Assembly (NCBI GenBank): GCA_004556925.1
Contig: SFFI01000006.1
Span: 70,990 to 134,989, forward strand
Origin: Clostridiales bacterium
GTDB lineage: Bacteria; Bacillota; Clostridia; Saccharofermentanales; DTU023
Direction: 5' to 3'
DNA length: 64,000 nucleotides
Position numbers and translations under genes: made by a program. How positions within the stretch are numbered: the first letter of the stretch is position 1; every line of letters begins with the position of its first letter. This document shows, one piece after another, positions 41,044-49,381 of this stretch. The notes under the pieces are model-generated. The model was given only the letters and a program-made list of their open reading frames with translations. It was not told the origin of the DNA and ran no database searches.

Positions 41044-42342
41044 ATGGAAAAAACAACATATGAGGACTGTATTAGGCTTTTACAGCATGAGCTGATTCCT
41101 GCCCTGGGCTGTACGGAGCCGATTGCCCTGGCCTATTGCGCGGCCAAGGCTCGGCAGGTCTTAGGACGAGAACTGGCAGATTTCGAGGCGATCGATATCT
41201 ACTGCAGTGGGAATATTATTAAAAATGTTAAGGGTGTCACCGTACCGCGGTCTGGCGGCTTGCGGGGGATCGAAATTGCGGCGGCTATGGGCATCACGGG
41301 TGGAGACCCGGACCGTGGCCTGGAAGTCCTGGAGGACATCACGCCGGACCAGGTCCAGCAGGCGGTGGCCCTCAAAGAGAGCGGCCTTATGCAGCTCCAT
41401 ATCGTGGAGGGGGAGGAAAACCTCTATATCCGGACGGAAATCAAGGCTGGTCAGGACCAGGTTGCTGTCACCATTGAAAAAGAGCACACCCATATCAGCC
41501 GTATTGTAAAAAATGGTCAGGTGATCCAGGAGCAAGAAGCTAGTCAAACAAAGGCATCTCAGGCTTCTAGCCCTGCAACCGCTCAGGCGCTGACCCTCAA
41601 GAAGATTCTAGAATTTGCCAATACAGTAGACTTCAAGGCCTATCCGGAATTGCTGGAGCTTTTGGACCGGCAAATTAGCTATAACTGGGAGATTGCAGAG
41701 GAGGGCCTGGCCAACCCCTACGGGGCCCAAGTGGGTCGGACTTTCTTGGAGCATACCCAGCATGATCCCATTGCTCGCAAGGCCATTGCCTATGCTAGTG
41801 CTGGATCGGATGCCCGGATGGGCGGGTGCAATTTGCCCGTCGTGATCAATTCGGGGTCTGGCAACCAAGGGGTAACGGTTTCCCTGCCTGTTATTGTCTA
41901 TGCCCGCGAAATGCAGCTGGACGAGGATAAGTTGCACCGGGCCCTTTTGGTGTCCAATCTTATGGCCATCCATCAGAAGGCCTTTATTGGTAAATTATCC
42001 GCCTTCTGCGGTGTGGTCAGCGCGGCTGCCGGTGCTGGTACGGGTATTTCCTACCTAAAGGGTTTGAACTATGAGCAAATGTCCATGGTGGTTACCAATA
42101 CCCTGGCTACGATCGGAGGGATGGTTTGCGACGGAGCGAAAAGCTCCTGCGCCATGAAAATTGCCCAGGCCCTCAACAATGCTTTCTTGGCAATTGATAT
42201 GGCTGAAAAGGGTTTGTGCTTCCAACATGGGGAGGGCCTCGTGGGCGCAGATGTGGAGGCCACTATTCGTAATATTGGCCGGATGGCCAAGGAAGGTATG
42301 AAGTCTACGGACCTGGAAATCCTCAATATTATGATTGAATAA
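41044..42342 (+). CDS. L-cysteine desulfidase (CyuA/YhaM, UPF0597 family)
   Basis: The 432-residue protein belongs to the serine-dehydratase-like UPF0597 family. ALGCTEPIALAYCAAKA near the N-terminus, KNVKGVTVPRSGGLRG, GGCNLPVVINSGSGNQG and GMVCDGAKSSCAMK carry the conserved cysteines that in relatives hold a 4Fe-4S cluster. Family members (CyuA in E. coli, CdsB in Methanocaldococcus) degrade cysteine to pyruvate, ammonia and sulfide. GAGGG precedes the ATG. A short Q/S/A-rich insert lies near residues 160-180. The peptide importer downstream could supply substrate, but this is only context. Confidence 0.85.
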   Translation: MEKTTYEDCIRLLQHELIPALGCTEPIALAYCAAKARQVLGRELADFEAIDIYCSGNIIKNVKGVTVPRSGGLRGIEIAAAMGITGGDPDRGLEVLEDITPDQVQQAVALKESGLMQLHIVEGEENLYIRTEIKAGQDQVAVTIEKEHTHISRIVKNGQVIQEQEASQTKASQASSPATAQALTLKKILEFANTVDFKAYPELLELLDRQISYNWEIAEEGLANPYGAQVGRTFLEHTQHDPIARKAIAYASAGSDARMGGCNLPVVINSGSGNQGVTVSLPVIVYAREMQLDEDKLHRALLVSNLMAIHQKAFIGKLSAFCGVVSAAAGAGTGISYLKGLNYEQMSMVVTNTLATIGGMVCDGAKSSCAMKIAQALNNAFLAIDMAEKGLCFQHGEGLVGADVEATIRNIGRMAKEGMKSTDLEILNIMIE

Positions 42343-42378
42343 GTCTATTCCTATTCCAATTTAAATCTGTTGGCGTCA

Positions 42379-42407
42379 CCCACCCTTGGCCACCAGGCCG
42401 GGGTGGG
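42379..42407 (+). terminator. Hairpin after the cysteine desulfidase gene
   Basis: CCCACCC (42379-42385) pairs with GGGTGGG (42401-42407), with additional GGCC/GGCC pairing inside. Only TTT follows, so it is a modest terminator candidate. Confidence 0.55.
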
Positions 42408-42442
42408 TTTCGCTGTCAAGGCCTCTGGCCAAGCCCAAGCCT

Positions 42443-42471
42443 CGCCTGCCACTCTGCTATAATGGCAGGCG
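42443..42471 (+). promoter_or_regulatory. TATAAT inside a 9-bp inverted repeat before the peptide transporter operon
   Basis: CGCCTGCCA (42443-42451) and TGGCAGGCG (42463-42471) are exact complements, and TATAAT (42458-42463) overlaps the right arm. The -35 region is poor, as expected if an activator is needed. A bound dimer here would cover the -10 box. The repeat could also be a hairpin terminator lacking a U run. Confidence 0.45.
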
Positions 42472-42583
42472 ATGCAAAAGATGTACACAAAGAAGTTAAA
42501 GATGCATTCAAGACTAGAGTGCAAGACTAAATCATATAAGAAGCAGCTTTAACTGCTGACTAGTCTTTAGAAAGAAGTTTGTT

Positions 42584-44278
42584 ATGTTTAATGTCCCCGG
42601 TTTTCGCCAAGCCTCTTCTGAGCCTAAGGCCAGATCTGCGCACCAGGCCTACTGCTTACGCTTTTGCCTAAGCCTTTGCCTACTTTTGAGCCTCTGCTTA
42701 TCTGCCTGTGGCCCTGCACCCACACCAGCAGATCCAAAGGCGGCCAAGCAAACTGAGGAGGCCAGCGAGGCCGAAGCTAGCCAGGCGACAAAAGGGTCCG
42801 AGCAGGCTAGTGAAGGCGAATCCACTGACCCAGAAGAGGGGCAGGCCGGAGGGCAAATCAAAGTCGGCATTACGCAAGAGCCCGATTTCCTAGATCCCCA
42901 TCTGGCAGTTGCGGCGGGGACCAAGGAAATTCTCTTTAATATTTTCCAAGGCCTGGTCCGGCTGACCCCGGAGGGTGCTTTTGAACCCTGTCTGGCGACC
43001 TCTTGGGAAGTGGAAGAGGATGGCTTGGCCTACCGCTTCTATCTCCGCGAGGGAGTCAAATTTCACAATGGCCAGGAGATGGGCCTGGACGATGTGGTCT
43101 ATTCCTTGCAGAGGGCGGCGGGCCTGGGTGGCCACCAGGGCCTGGTCAATGAGCTGCAGGATATCACAGCCGTGGAGGCAGATCCCGCCAGTCATTCTGT
43201 CCTGGTCCGGCAAAAAACCGTGAACCCCGACCTGATCTCCCTGCTCACCACGGCGATTGTCCCTGCCGGTTATGAAGAGCAGGCTTCTGAACCGATTGGG
43301 ACCGGTCCCTTTAAGTTCAAGTCCTATACTCCCCAGGTCTCCTTGGTTTTAGAGCGCTTTGATGACTACTGGGAGGCCGACAAGCCCCAGCTGGACCAAG
43401 TCACTTTCCAGATCTATGGGGATATGGACGCCGCCTACTTGGAGCTGATGGCTGGACAAATTGATATTTTCCCCTACCTCACAGCGGAAAAGGCGGACAG
43501 CCTAACAGATAAGTATCAGCTCGTTTCTGGTGGTGCGAATATGCTCCAGCTTCTGGCCTTTAATAATGACCGCAAGCCCCTGGATAATCCCCTGGTGCGG
43601 GAGGCCATTAACCTGGCGATTGACCGCGACCAATTAGTCGAGATGATCATGGGGGCCTACGGCCGTCCGGTGGTCTCCGGTATGACCCCCTCCATGGGTC
43701 CCTACTACAACGGCGAGCTTGTGGCCAAGCACAAAACAGACCCGGAGGCGGCCAAGGCCAAGCTGGCTGAGGCCGGTTATCCAGAGGGTTTGGAGCTCAC
43801 AGTCACGGCACCTGCCAACTACCTCATCCACGTTGATACAGCCAACCTGATTGCCTCCCAGCTGGAAAAGGCGGGCATCAGGCTCAAGATTAATAATGTA
43901 GAGTGGGGGACCTGGCTGGAAAAGGTTTACGCCGGCCGGGATTATCAAATGACCATCATCGCCTTGACCTATGACTATTTCACCCCCTCCGATGTCCTCA
44001 ATCGCTATATGACAGATTCCGAGGATAACTTTATCAACTATAAGTCCAAGGCCTATGATGACTTGGCTCGGCAGGCGGCCTCTGAAGTGGATGAGACCAA
44101 GCGCGAGCAGCTCTATCAGGAGATGCAGGCCCTGCTCCTGGAGGACAATGCTTCGGCCTTCCTCCAGGAACCCTTCAATGTCACGGCAGTGAAGAAGGGG
44201 CTGACCGGCTACGTGCAGTACCCTGCCTATGTTCTAGATATGTCCACGGTGGCCTATGAAGCCGGGGCGGACCGCTAG
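42584..44278 (+). CDS. Family 5 peptide/nickel-type solute-binding lipoprotein
   Basis: The 564-residue protein has an unusually long N-terminal region before a cysteine-rich signal peptide with lipobox LSAC (C42). An acidic low-complexity linker (EEASEAEASQATKGSEQASE) is followed by a typical SBP_bac_5 domain: LATSWEVEEDGLAYRFYLREGVKFHNGQEM, VLRRFDDYW-like VLERFDDYWEA, LAFNNDRKPLDNPLVREAINLAIDR and FLQEPFNVTAV. It binds oligopeptides, dipeptides or a metal chelate for the importer encoded next. Only a weak ribosome binding site precedes ATG 42584, and a later start is possible. Confidence 0.92.
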   Translation: MFNVPGFRQASSEPKARSAHQAYCLRFCLSLCLLLSLCLSACGPAPTPADPKAAKQTEEASEAEASQATKGSEQASEGESTDPEEGQAGGQIKVGITQEPDFLDPHLAVAAGTKEILFNIFQGLVRLTPEGAFEPCLATSWEVEEDGLAYRFYLREGVKFHNGQEMGLDDVVYSLQRAAGLGGHQGLVNELQDITAVEADPASHSVLVRQKTVNPDLISLLTTAIVPAGYEEQASEPIGTGPFKFKSYTPQVSLVLERFDDYWEADKPQLDQVTFQIYGDMDAAYLELMAGQIDIFPYLTAEKADSLTDKYQLVSGGANMLQLLAFNNDRKPLDNPLVREAINLAIDRDQLVEMIMGAYGRPVVSGMTPSMGPYYNGELVAKHKTDPEAAKAKLAEAGYPEGLELTVTAPANYLIHVDTANLIASQLEKAGIRLKINNVEWGTWLEKVYAGRDYQMTIIALTYDYFTPSDVLNRYMTDSEDNFINYKSKAYDDLARQAASEVDETKREQLYQEMQALLLEDNASAFLQEPFNVTAVKKGLTGYVQYPAYVLDMSTVAYEAGADR

Positions 44279-45308
44279 AGAGGGATCTAGCCTCGGACGA
44301 GCCAAGAGCCGGGCCCGGCTCTTGGCGGCTTTTGCTTTGCGCAAAGTTCGGGACCTAGTTGTCACCCTGGCCCTTATGTCTCTTCTCGTTTTCTTTCTCT
44401 TCTATATTATTCCTGGCGATCCTGTAACCATGATCTTGGGGACAGAGGCTAGTCCTGCCAAACGGGCTACCCTGGAAGACCTTCTGGGTCTTCAGGAGTC
44501 TGCCCCCAAGCGCTATCTCCAGTCGGTGACTGGCCTTTTTTCTGACCAGAATCCCTCTCTCTCCCTCCGCTTTCAGCAGCCAGTCCGAGACCTGATTGGA
44601 CCGCGTTTGGCTTTGACCTGCCGGATGGCCTTTCTGGCTTTTGGAATAGTAGTGCTACTAGTCATTCCCCTCGGCTTGGGCCTGGCCCTCCACCGGGGGT
44701 CCTGGTTGGACCGCTTGCTCTGTGGCTTGGGCGAGTTTTTTATGGCCGTCCCTGGCTACTTCCTGGGTCTTGTCCTCATCCTCTTGTTTGCCTTTGTTTT
44801 CAAGTCTTTTACTCCTGGCTCCTATCAGGGGCCAGAAACAGGTTGGGGGCCCCACCTGGCTTCTCTGGCCTTGCCCTGCCTGGCCCTGGCCCTGCCCAAG
44901 CTGGCCCAGGCCCTGCTCTTTTTCCGCACGGCCCTGGCAGAAGCTCAAGACCAAGACTATGTTCGGACCGCCCGGTCCAAGGGAGCAAGCCGGGGACGCA
45001 TTGTCGCTTTTCACCTGATTCGCAATGCCCTCCTCCCTCTGGTCACAAGTCTGGGCCTGATTTTGGCTGACTTAATTACGGGTAGCCTAATTGTGGAGCA
45101 GGTTTTTGTCCTGCCGGGAGCAGGTCGCCTCCTCCTGACTGCGATTGAAGCCCGGGACCTTCCCCTGGCCCAGGCCCTGATTCTGTCCATCGCGACTCTG
45201 GTGGTGGTCATCAATGTCCTGGTGGACCTGGTGAATGCCCTCATCGATCCTCGTCTTGTTTCTGCGGCCAGCCAGGCGGGTAGAGGGGAGGATGCTTTTA
45301 ATGTCTAG
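44256..45308 (+). CDS. DppB/OppB-type ABC permease
   Basis: The 350-residue permease has the family N-terminal helix (VVTLALMSLLVFFLFYIIPGDP), five further helices and an EAA loop (AEAQDQDYVRTARSKGASRGR). The assigned start overlaps the binding-protein gene by 23 bp; a start some codons later (near LLAAFALRKVRD) would remove the odd basic N-terminus and is equally possible. Together with the DppC-like subunit it forms the import channel. Confidence 0.9.
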   Translation: MKPGRTAREGSSLGRAKSRARLLAAFALRKVRDLVVTLALMSLLVFFLFYIIPGDPVTMILGTEASPAKRATLEDLLGLQESAPKRYLQSVTGLFSDQNPSLSLRFQQPVRDLIGPRLALTCRMAFLAFGIVVLLVIPLGLGLALHRGSWLDRLLCGLGEFFMAVPGYFLGLVLILLFAFVFKSFTPGSYQGPETGWGPHLASLALPCLALALPKLAQALLFFRTALAEAQDQDYVRTARSKGASRGRIVAFHLIRNALLPLVTSLGLILADLITGSLIVEQVFVLPGAGRLLLTAIEARDLPLAQALILSIATLVVVINVLVDLVNALIDPRLVSAASQAGRGEDAFNV

Positions 45309-46095
45309 TCCTCGGCCCCGTCGAGTGGCCCTCCTGATCTTTGCCCTCTTGGGCCTGCTTATGGTCTATGCCTTCTTTCTTTCTCCCTATGGCGTGAATG
45401 AGCTGACGGCGGCTGGTAAACTCCAGCCCCCCTCCTGGGCCCACCCCATGGGCACGGACCACTTGGCCCGGGACCTCTTAACCCGGGTCGGACAAGGGGC
45501 GGGCTGGTCCTTAGTCCTAGCCCTGGGGATCATTGGGGTCGGGGCCAGCCTAGGCCTGGTCATCGGGGGACCAGCCGCTTATTTTGGGGGGCCGGTAGAC
45601 TGGGCCCTCAGCCGTTTAACTGACACTCTTCTGGCTTTTCCTGGTATTCTCATGGCCCTCATGCTGATGACCGTTTGGGGCCGGGGGCCTGTCACCCTCA
45701 TCTTGGCCCTTGGCCTGGCTTTTGTGCCCAGTTTTGCCCGGATTGCCCGGGCTGGCTTGCAGAAGCTCCGGGGAGAAAACTTTATCAAACGGCTAGAGAT
45801 TATGGATGCCCCGGCGGGACGGATTATTTTTGTCCATATGCTACCCCTCATCCGGGACCAGTATCTCAACGCCATAATGTTGGGCCTGGCGAATGCCCTT
45901 CTTGCCGAGTCGGGCTTAAGCTTCTTAGGCTTTGGCCTCCAGCCCCCCACCCCCTCCTGGGGATCCATCCTGGCTGAATCTCAAGCCTATATTTTTCAAG
46001 CCCCCTGGTATGCGCTTTTCCCAGGATCGGCCCTGGTTTTGACGGTTTTTGCCATTTATCTGTATGGTCGGTCCTGGCAGGGTGGGGAGGTGTAA
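45301..46095 (+). CDS. DppC/OppC-type ABC permease
   Basis: The 264-residue permease has six hydrophobic segments, the DppC hallmark HPMGTDHLARDLLTRV after the first helix, and an EAA loop (IKRLEIMDAPAGRIIFVHML). ATG 45301 is chosen because GGGGAGG lies about nine bases before it; the frame extends further upstream to 45235 but that part is inside dppB. The start overlaps the upstream stop by eight bases. The canonical EAA glycine seems shifted, but function should be intact. Confidence 0.9.
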   Translation: MSSPRPRRVALLIFALLGLLMVYAFFLSPYGVNELTAAGKLQPPSWAHPMGTDHLARDLLTRVGQGAGWSLVLALGIIGVGASLGLVIGGPAAYFGGPVDWALSRLTDTLLAFPGILMALMLMTVWGRGPVTLILALGLAFVPSFARIARAGLQKLRGENFIKRLEIMDAPAGRIIFVHMLPLIRDQYLNAIMLGLANALLAESGLSFLGFGLQPPTPSWGSILAESQAYIFQAPWYALFPGSALVLTVFAIYLYGRSWQGGEV

Positions 46096-47166
46096 ATGGA
46101 TCAGCCTATTTTGCGAGTGGAAAATTTGAAGCTTAGCCTTGGCCAACCGCCAGTCACCATCCTCCATGACATCAGCTTTGACCTTGGAGCTGGCGAGATC
46201 TTGGGCATCTGTGGGGAGTCCGGCTCGGGCAAGAGCCTGACCGCCCTGTCCCTGATTAACCTGGTCCCGGAGGGGTCCTGCCTGGAAGGGGAGATCTATC
46301 TCCAGGGTCAACAGCTTTTGGACGCTCCAGAAGAGGTTTGGCAGGGCAAGCGGGGCAAGGACATCGCCATGGTTTTTCAGGATTCCCAGGCTGCCCTCAA
46401 CCCCACCATGCGGGTGGGCCGGCAAATCGCCGAAAGCCTGCGGATTCACCAAGGGCATTTAAGTCGGGCAAACCGCAAGAGTCGGGTGGTCAAGCTCCTG
46501 GAGGACCTTGGCCTCAAGCAGGCCGACCGGGTGGCCCAGGCCTACCCTCATGAACTTTCCGGCGGCATGCGGCAGCGGGTGGCCTTGGCCCTGGCCCTGA
46601 TCAACTCTCCGGAGATTTTGATTGCAGATGAACCCACCACCGCCCTGGACCCCTCAAGCCAGGACCAGCTCCTTAAACTCTTGGCAGATATTCGTAAGAC
46701 ATATGGCACCAGCATTATTTTTATCTCCCATGACATCCGCCTGGTCCAAGACTTTTGTGACCGGGTCCTGATTTTCTATGCAGGTAGCCTGGTGGAAGAG
46801 GGGCCTGTCGACCAGGTCCTCAGCCAGCCTGGCCATATTTATACCCGTTGCCTCCTAGAGGCCATGCCCTCTCTGGCTAAACGTGGCCAGACCCTCTTGG
46901 AAATCCCGGGGCGAGTCCCCTCCAGCCAGGAGATTTCCGACCTTGTGGCCAGGGAGGAGAAGGGCTGTCTCTTTGCTGACCGCTGCCCTCGCGCTCTTGC
47001 CCTTTGCCGGCGGGAAGATCCGACCTGGCAGCCTTTGGGACCCGACCAGCGCCACCGAGCCAAATGCTTTTTGGTTGGAAGCGCAGAAGATTTGGCTTCG
47101 CGTTTTTCAGAGCCCAGCCAGGGCCAGCGTGACAGCTGTTTTTTGCCTGGGAGCCAGGAGGATTAA
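46096..47166 (+). CDS. DppD/OppD-type ABC ATPase
   Basis: The 356-residue ATPase has Walker A GESGSGKS (about 42-49), signature LSGGMRQR, Walker B ILIADEPTTALD, H-loop ISHD and the C-terminal oligopeptide-HPY region with cysteines (CLFADRCPRALALC) seen in iron-sulfur-binding DppD proteins. The ATG follows the upstream TAA directly (TAAATG), so it is coupled. The C-terminal tail is rather long and polar. Confidence 0.93.
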   Translation: MDQPILRVENLKLSLGQPPVTILHDISFDLGAGEILGICGESGSGKSLTALSLINLVPEGSCLEGEIYLQGQQLLDAPEEVWQGKRGKDIAMVFQDSQAALNPTMRVGRQIAESLRIHQGHLSRANRKSRVVKLLEDLGLKQADRVAQAYPHELSGGMRQRVALALALINSPEILIADEPTTALDPSSQDQLLKLLADIRKTYGTSIIFISHDIRLVQDFCDRVLIFYAGSLVEEGPVDQVLSQPGHIYTRCLLEAMPSLAKRGQTLLEIPGRVPSSQEISDLVAREEKGCLFADRCPRALALCRREDPTWQPLGPDQRHRAKCFLVGSAEDLASRFSEPSQGQRDSCFLPGSQED

Positions 47167-47169
47167 GCG

Positions 47170-48084
47170 ATGTTTGCCGCTAGTAGTCAGACCCCAAATC
47201 CAGCCTCCAGTTATTCCGGTTGTCAGGACTCTGTTTACAAAGATCCCGCTCCCTCCGATGACCAGGCTTCCGTTCAGACCGGTTGCCTGGACCTCGAAGC
47301 CAAATTCGCTGGCTTCCCGGAGCCCTATCTTTGGGTTAAAAATCTCAGCCACCGCTTTGCCGGGCGGCCTGGCCAGCCCGACCAACTGGTCCTTGACCAG
47401 ATCAATTTTCGTATTTTTCCGGGCCAATTTACTGGCCTCTTGGGTGAGTCTGGCTCGGGCAAATCTACCCTGGCTCGGCTCATCTCCGGCCAGCTCCGGG
47501 TTCAGGAGGGAGAAATTTTGCTGAACGGGCAGGTGATCTCCCGACTCAGCCGCCGCCAACGCCGGCGGGCCAAGTTGGGCATCCAAATGGTCTTTCAAGA
47601 TCCCTTCTCCTCCCTCCACCCTCAACAAAAAATTGGCCGCCAGCTAGAAGAACCCCTGATTTTACAAACGAAGCTCGGCCCCGCAGACCGCTGGGCCAAA
47701 GCTCAGCATATGCTAGAAGAAGTCGGCCTGGATCCAGAAATAGCTGATCGGTATCCCCGCGACCTCTCCGGCGGCCAGCAGCAACGGGTCGCCATCGCCT
47801 GTGCCCTCATTACAGAGCCAGAGCTTTTAATTGCAGACGAGCCCGTTTCCGCCCTTGACCCCTCCGTCCAGGCTCAAATCCTGAACCTTTTGATGGAAGT
47901 GCGTCAGAAACAAAGCTTTGCCTGCCTTTTTATTTCCCATGACCTGGACGTCGTTTCCTATCTCTGCGACCGGGTGGCAGTCTTGCGGGACGGCAAAATC
48001 TGCGAAGAAAACAAGGTAGACCGCCTCTTTACCCATCCCCAGCATCCCTATACCCAGGAACTTCTTTCTTATATGAGGGAGTGA
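47170..48084 (+). CDS. DppF/OppF-type ABC ATPase
   Basis: The 304-residue ATPase shows Walker A GESGSGKS, signature LSGGQQQR, Walker B LLIADEPVSALD and H-loop ISHD. It has about 55 extra N-terminal residues (Ser/Gln/Asp-rich with two cysteines) before the first strand (LWVKNLSHRF), and lacks the long C-terminal extension of many OppF proteins. It is the last gene of the five-gene import operon, three bases after dppD. Confidence 0.92.
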   Translation: MFAASSQTPNPASSYSGCQDSVYKDPAPSDDQASVQTGCLDLEAKFAGFPEPYLWVKNLSHRFAGRPGQPDQLVLDQINFRIFPGQFTGLLGESGSGKSTLARLISGQLRVQEGEILLNGQVISRLSRRQRRRAKLGIQMVFQDPFSSLHPQQKIGRQLEEPLILQTKLGPADRWAKAQHMLEEVGLDPEIADRYPRDLSGGQQQRVAIACALITEPELLIADEPVSALDPSVQAQILNLLMEVRQKQSFACLFISHDLDVVSYLCDRVAVLRDGKICEENKVDRLFTHPQHPYTQELLSYMRE

Positions 48085-48115
48085 AACGGCTATATAGCTT
48101 GGTCTCTGGCCTAAA

Positions 48116-48469
48116 GGTTGGCAAGCTGCCTTTTCCTGAAGCTTGCCAACCAAAAATTCCCGCCAAATCAGCTTGGTCGGCCCGAAAAAGGTTGGTAAAC
48201 CCCTGATTAGGCATACTTGCCAACCAAAATATCCCGCCAAACCGTTCCAGCCGACCCAAAAAAGGTTGGCAGATGACCAATACTCTCACTATGCCAACCA
48301 CTTTTCGCCTAATTTCGTCTAGTTCCCTGGTCAAGATGGTTGGCAAACGGCCAATTCTCGAGCATTGCCAACCATTTTTCATCTAGACTTTGGCCTAGTT
48401 GGTTGGCAAAGGGCCTTGTTCTTCATGTTGCCAACCTGGCAATTGACCGATTCCCTCACTTTGCCAACC
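48116..48469. repeat. Palindrome array C: six tandem units, mostly 74 bp
   Basis: Arms GGTTGGCAA start at 48116, 48190, 48264, 48338 and 48401, plus a degenerate one at about 48434. Paired TTGCCAACC arms start at 48143, 48217, 48291, 48365, 48428 and 48461. Three successive steps are exactly 74 bp, the next is 63 bp. Secondary CCGCCAAA/TTGGTCGG motifs lie in the spacers. It occupies the gap between dppF and the cadC-like promoter. Confidence 0.9.
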
Positions 48470-48498
48470 CCAATCTGCGACCATTTATGAAAAGGCTG

Positions 48499-48551
48499 TT
48501 GATTTCCTCTTGAGAACCTGGTATCATACAAACAACTGAACAAGTGTTCAG
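48499..48551 (+). promoter_or_regulatory. Promoter and ArsR-type operator of the metal-resistance genes
   Basis: TTGATT (48499-48504), 17 bp, TATCAT (48522-48527). The perfect palindrome CTGAACAAGTGTTCAG (48536-48551) covers the start region and is followed by a further TGAACA half-site (48554). This matches the TGAACA/TGTTCA operators of ArsR/SmtB metal sensors. Confidence 0.8.
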
Positions 48552-48594
48552 ATGAACAAGAGGTGAAATATCTCAGAGAAAGGGGTTCCGTGAG

Positions 48595-48975
48595 ATGGTG
48601 GAAAACGAGAAAAACCCGAGACAGCTAGCGGGGCAAGAGACTGGCCGGACAACTGAGCAAGATACCGCGGCCAAGCTGGAAGCTCAGCTGCCTCCCTTGG
48701 AACTTTTATCTGATCTTGCTGATCTCTACAAAATGTTTGGTGATTCAACCCGCTTGCAGATTCTGTCTGCCTTGCGGATCCAAGAACTTTGTGTAGGGGA
48801 CCTGGCCGACCTCTTGAAGATGAGCGCGTCGGCGATTTCTCACCAGCTCCGCACCTTGCGGGCTCAGAATCTGGTGACTTACCGCCGGGACGGCAAGATG
48901 TCTTACTACAGCCTGGCTGACGAACATGTGGAGATCATTATTGATATGGGTCTCCAGCATATTCAGGAAGAGTAA
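48595..48975 (+). CDS. ArsR/SmtB-family metal sensor, CadC/CzrA-like
   Basis: The 126-residue repressor has the winged-helix domain (MFGDSTRLQILSALRIQELC and SASAISHQLRTLRAQNLV). In helix 5 the residues D109, H111, H122 and E125 have the +2/+13/+16 spacing of the alpha-5 metal site of CadC and CzrA. The alpha-3 site keeps one cysteine (ELCVGD) where CadC has two, so a zinc-type response is more likely than cadmium/lead. It should release the CTGAACAAGTGTTCAG operator on metal binding. It heads the operon with a metallochaperone and a P-type exporter. Confidence 0.93.
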   Translation: MVENEKNPRQLAGQETGRTTEQDTAAKLEAQLPPLELLSDLADLYKMFGDSTRLQILSALRIQELCVGDLADLLKMSASAISHQLRTLRAQNLVTYRRDGKMSYYSLADEHVEIIIDMGLQHIQEE

Positions 48976-49069
48976 AGCTACTTAATCAAGTCTAAGTGCA
49001 GACCCGGTCAGGGGGCGCAATAGGCTGATAAGCAATAAACATATTCAAGAAGAGTAAAGGAGCACACAA

Positions 49070-49291
49070 ATGGAAACTCTCAAATTACGTTACAAGGGCG
49101 ATTGTTGCCCCAACTGCGCCAACATTATCGAAGAAGAAATAAAAAAGCTGGACGGAGTCGGTGAAGCGAATATTTCTGTGATGACCCGTTTGGTCAAACT
49201 TCAAGTAGAAGCTGACAAGGCTGAAGCGGTCAAGACCCAGGCCAAGGCGATTTTTGACCGGGTAGAACCTTCAGCTCAGTTGCAGATATAA
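49070..49291 (+). CDS. HMA-domain metallochaperone
   Basis: The 73-residue protein is a single heavy-metal-associated domain of ferredoxin-like fold with the metal-binding segment GDCCPNCANII (C12, C13, C16). It probably collects Zn/Cd/Pb ions and passes them to the exporter. The exporter lacks its own N-terminal HMA domain, so this looks like the split-off domain. AAGGAG lies upstream. Located between the sensor and exporter genes. Confidence 0.9.
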   Translation: METLKLRYKGDCCPNCANIIEEEIKKLDGVGEANISVMTRLVKLQVEADKAEAVKTQAKAIFDRVEPSAQLQI

Positions 49292-49381
49292 GCGGCTTGT
49301 AAGGCTTAGTGCAGAAAAAATGCCAAGAAAGTATAGAGATAGTACGGAAATAGCACATAGAAAGTAGGGGGAAGAATAAGG

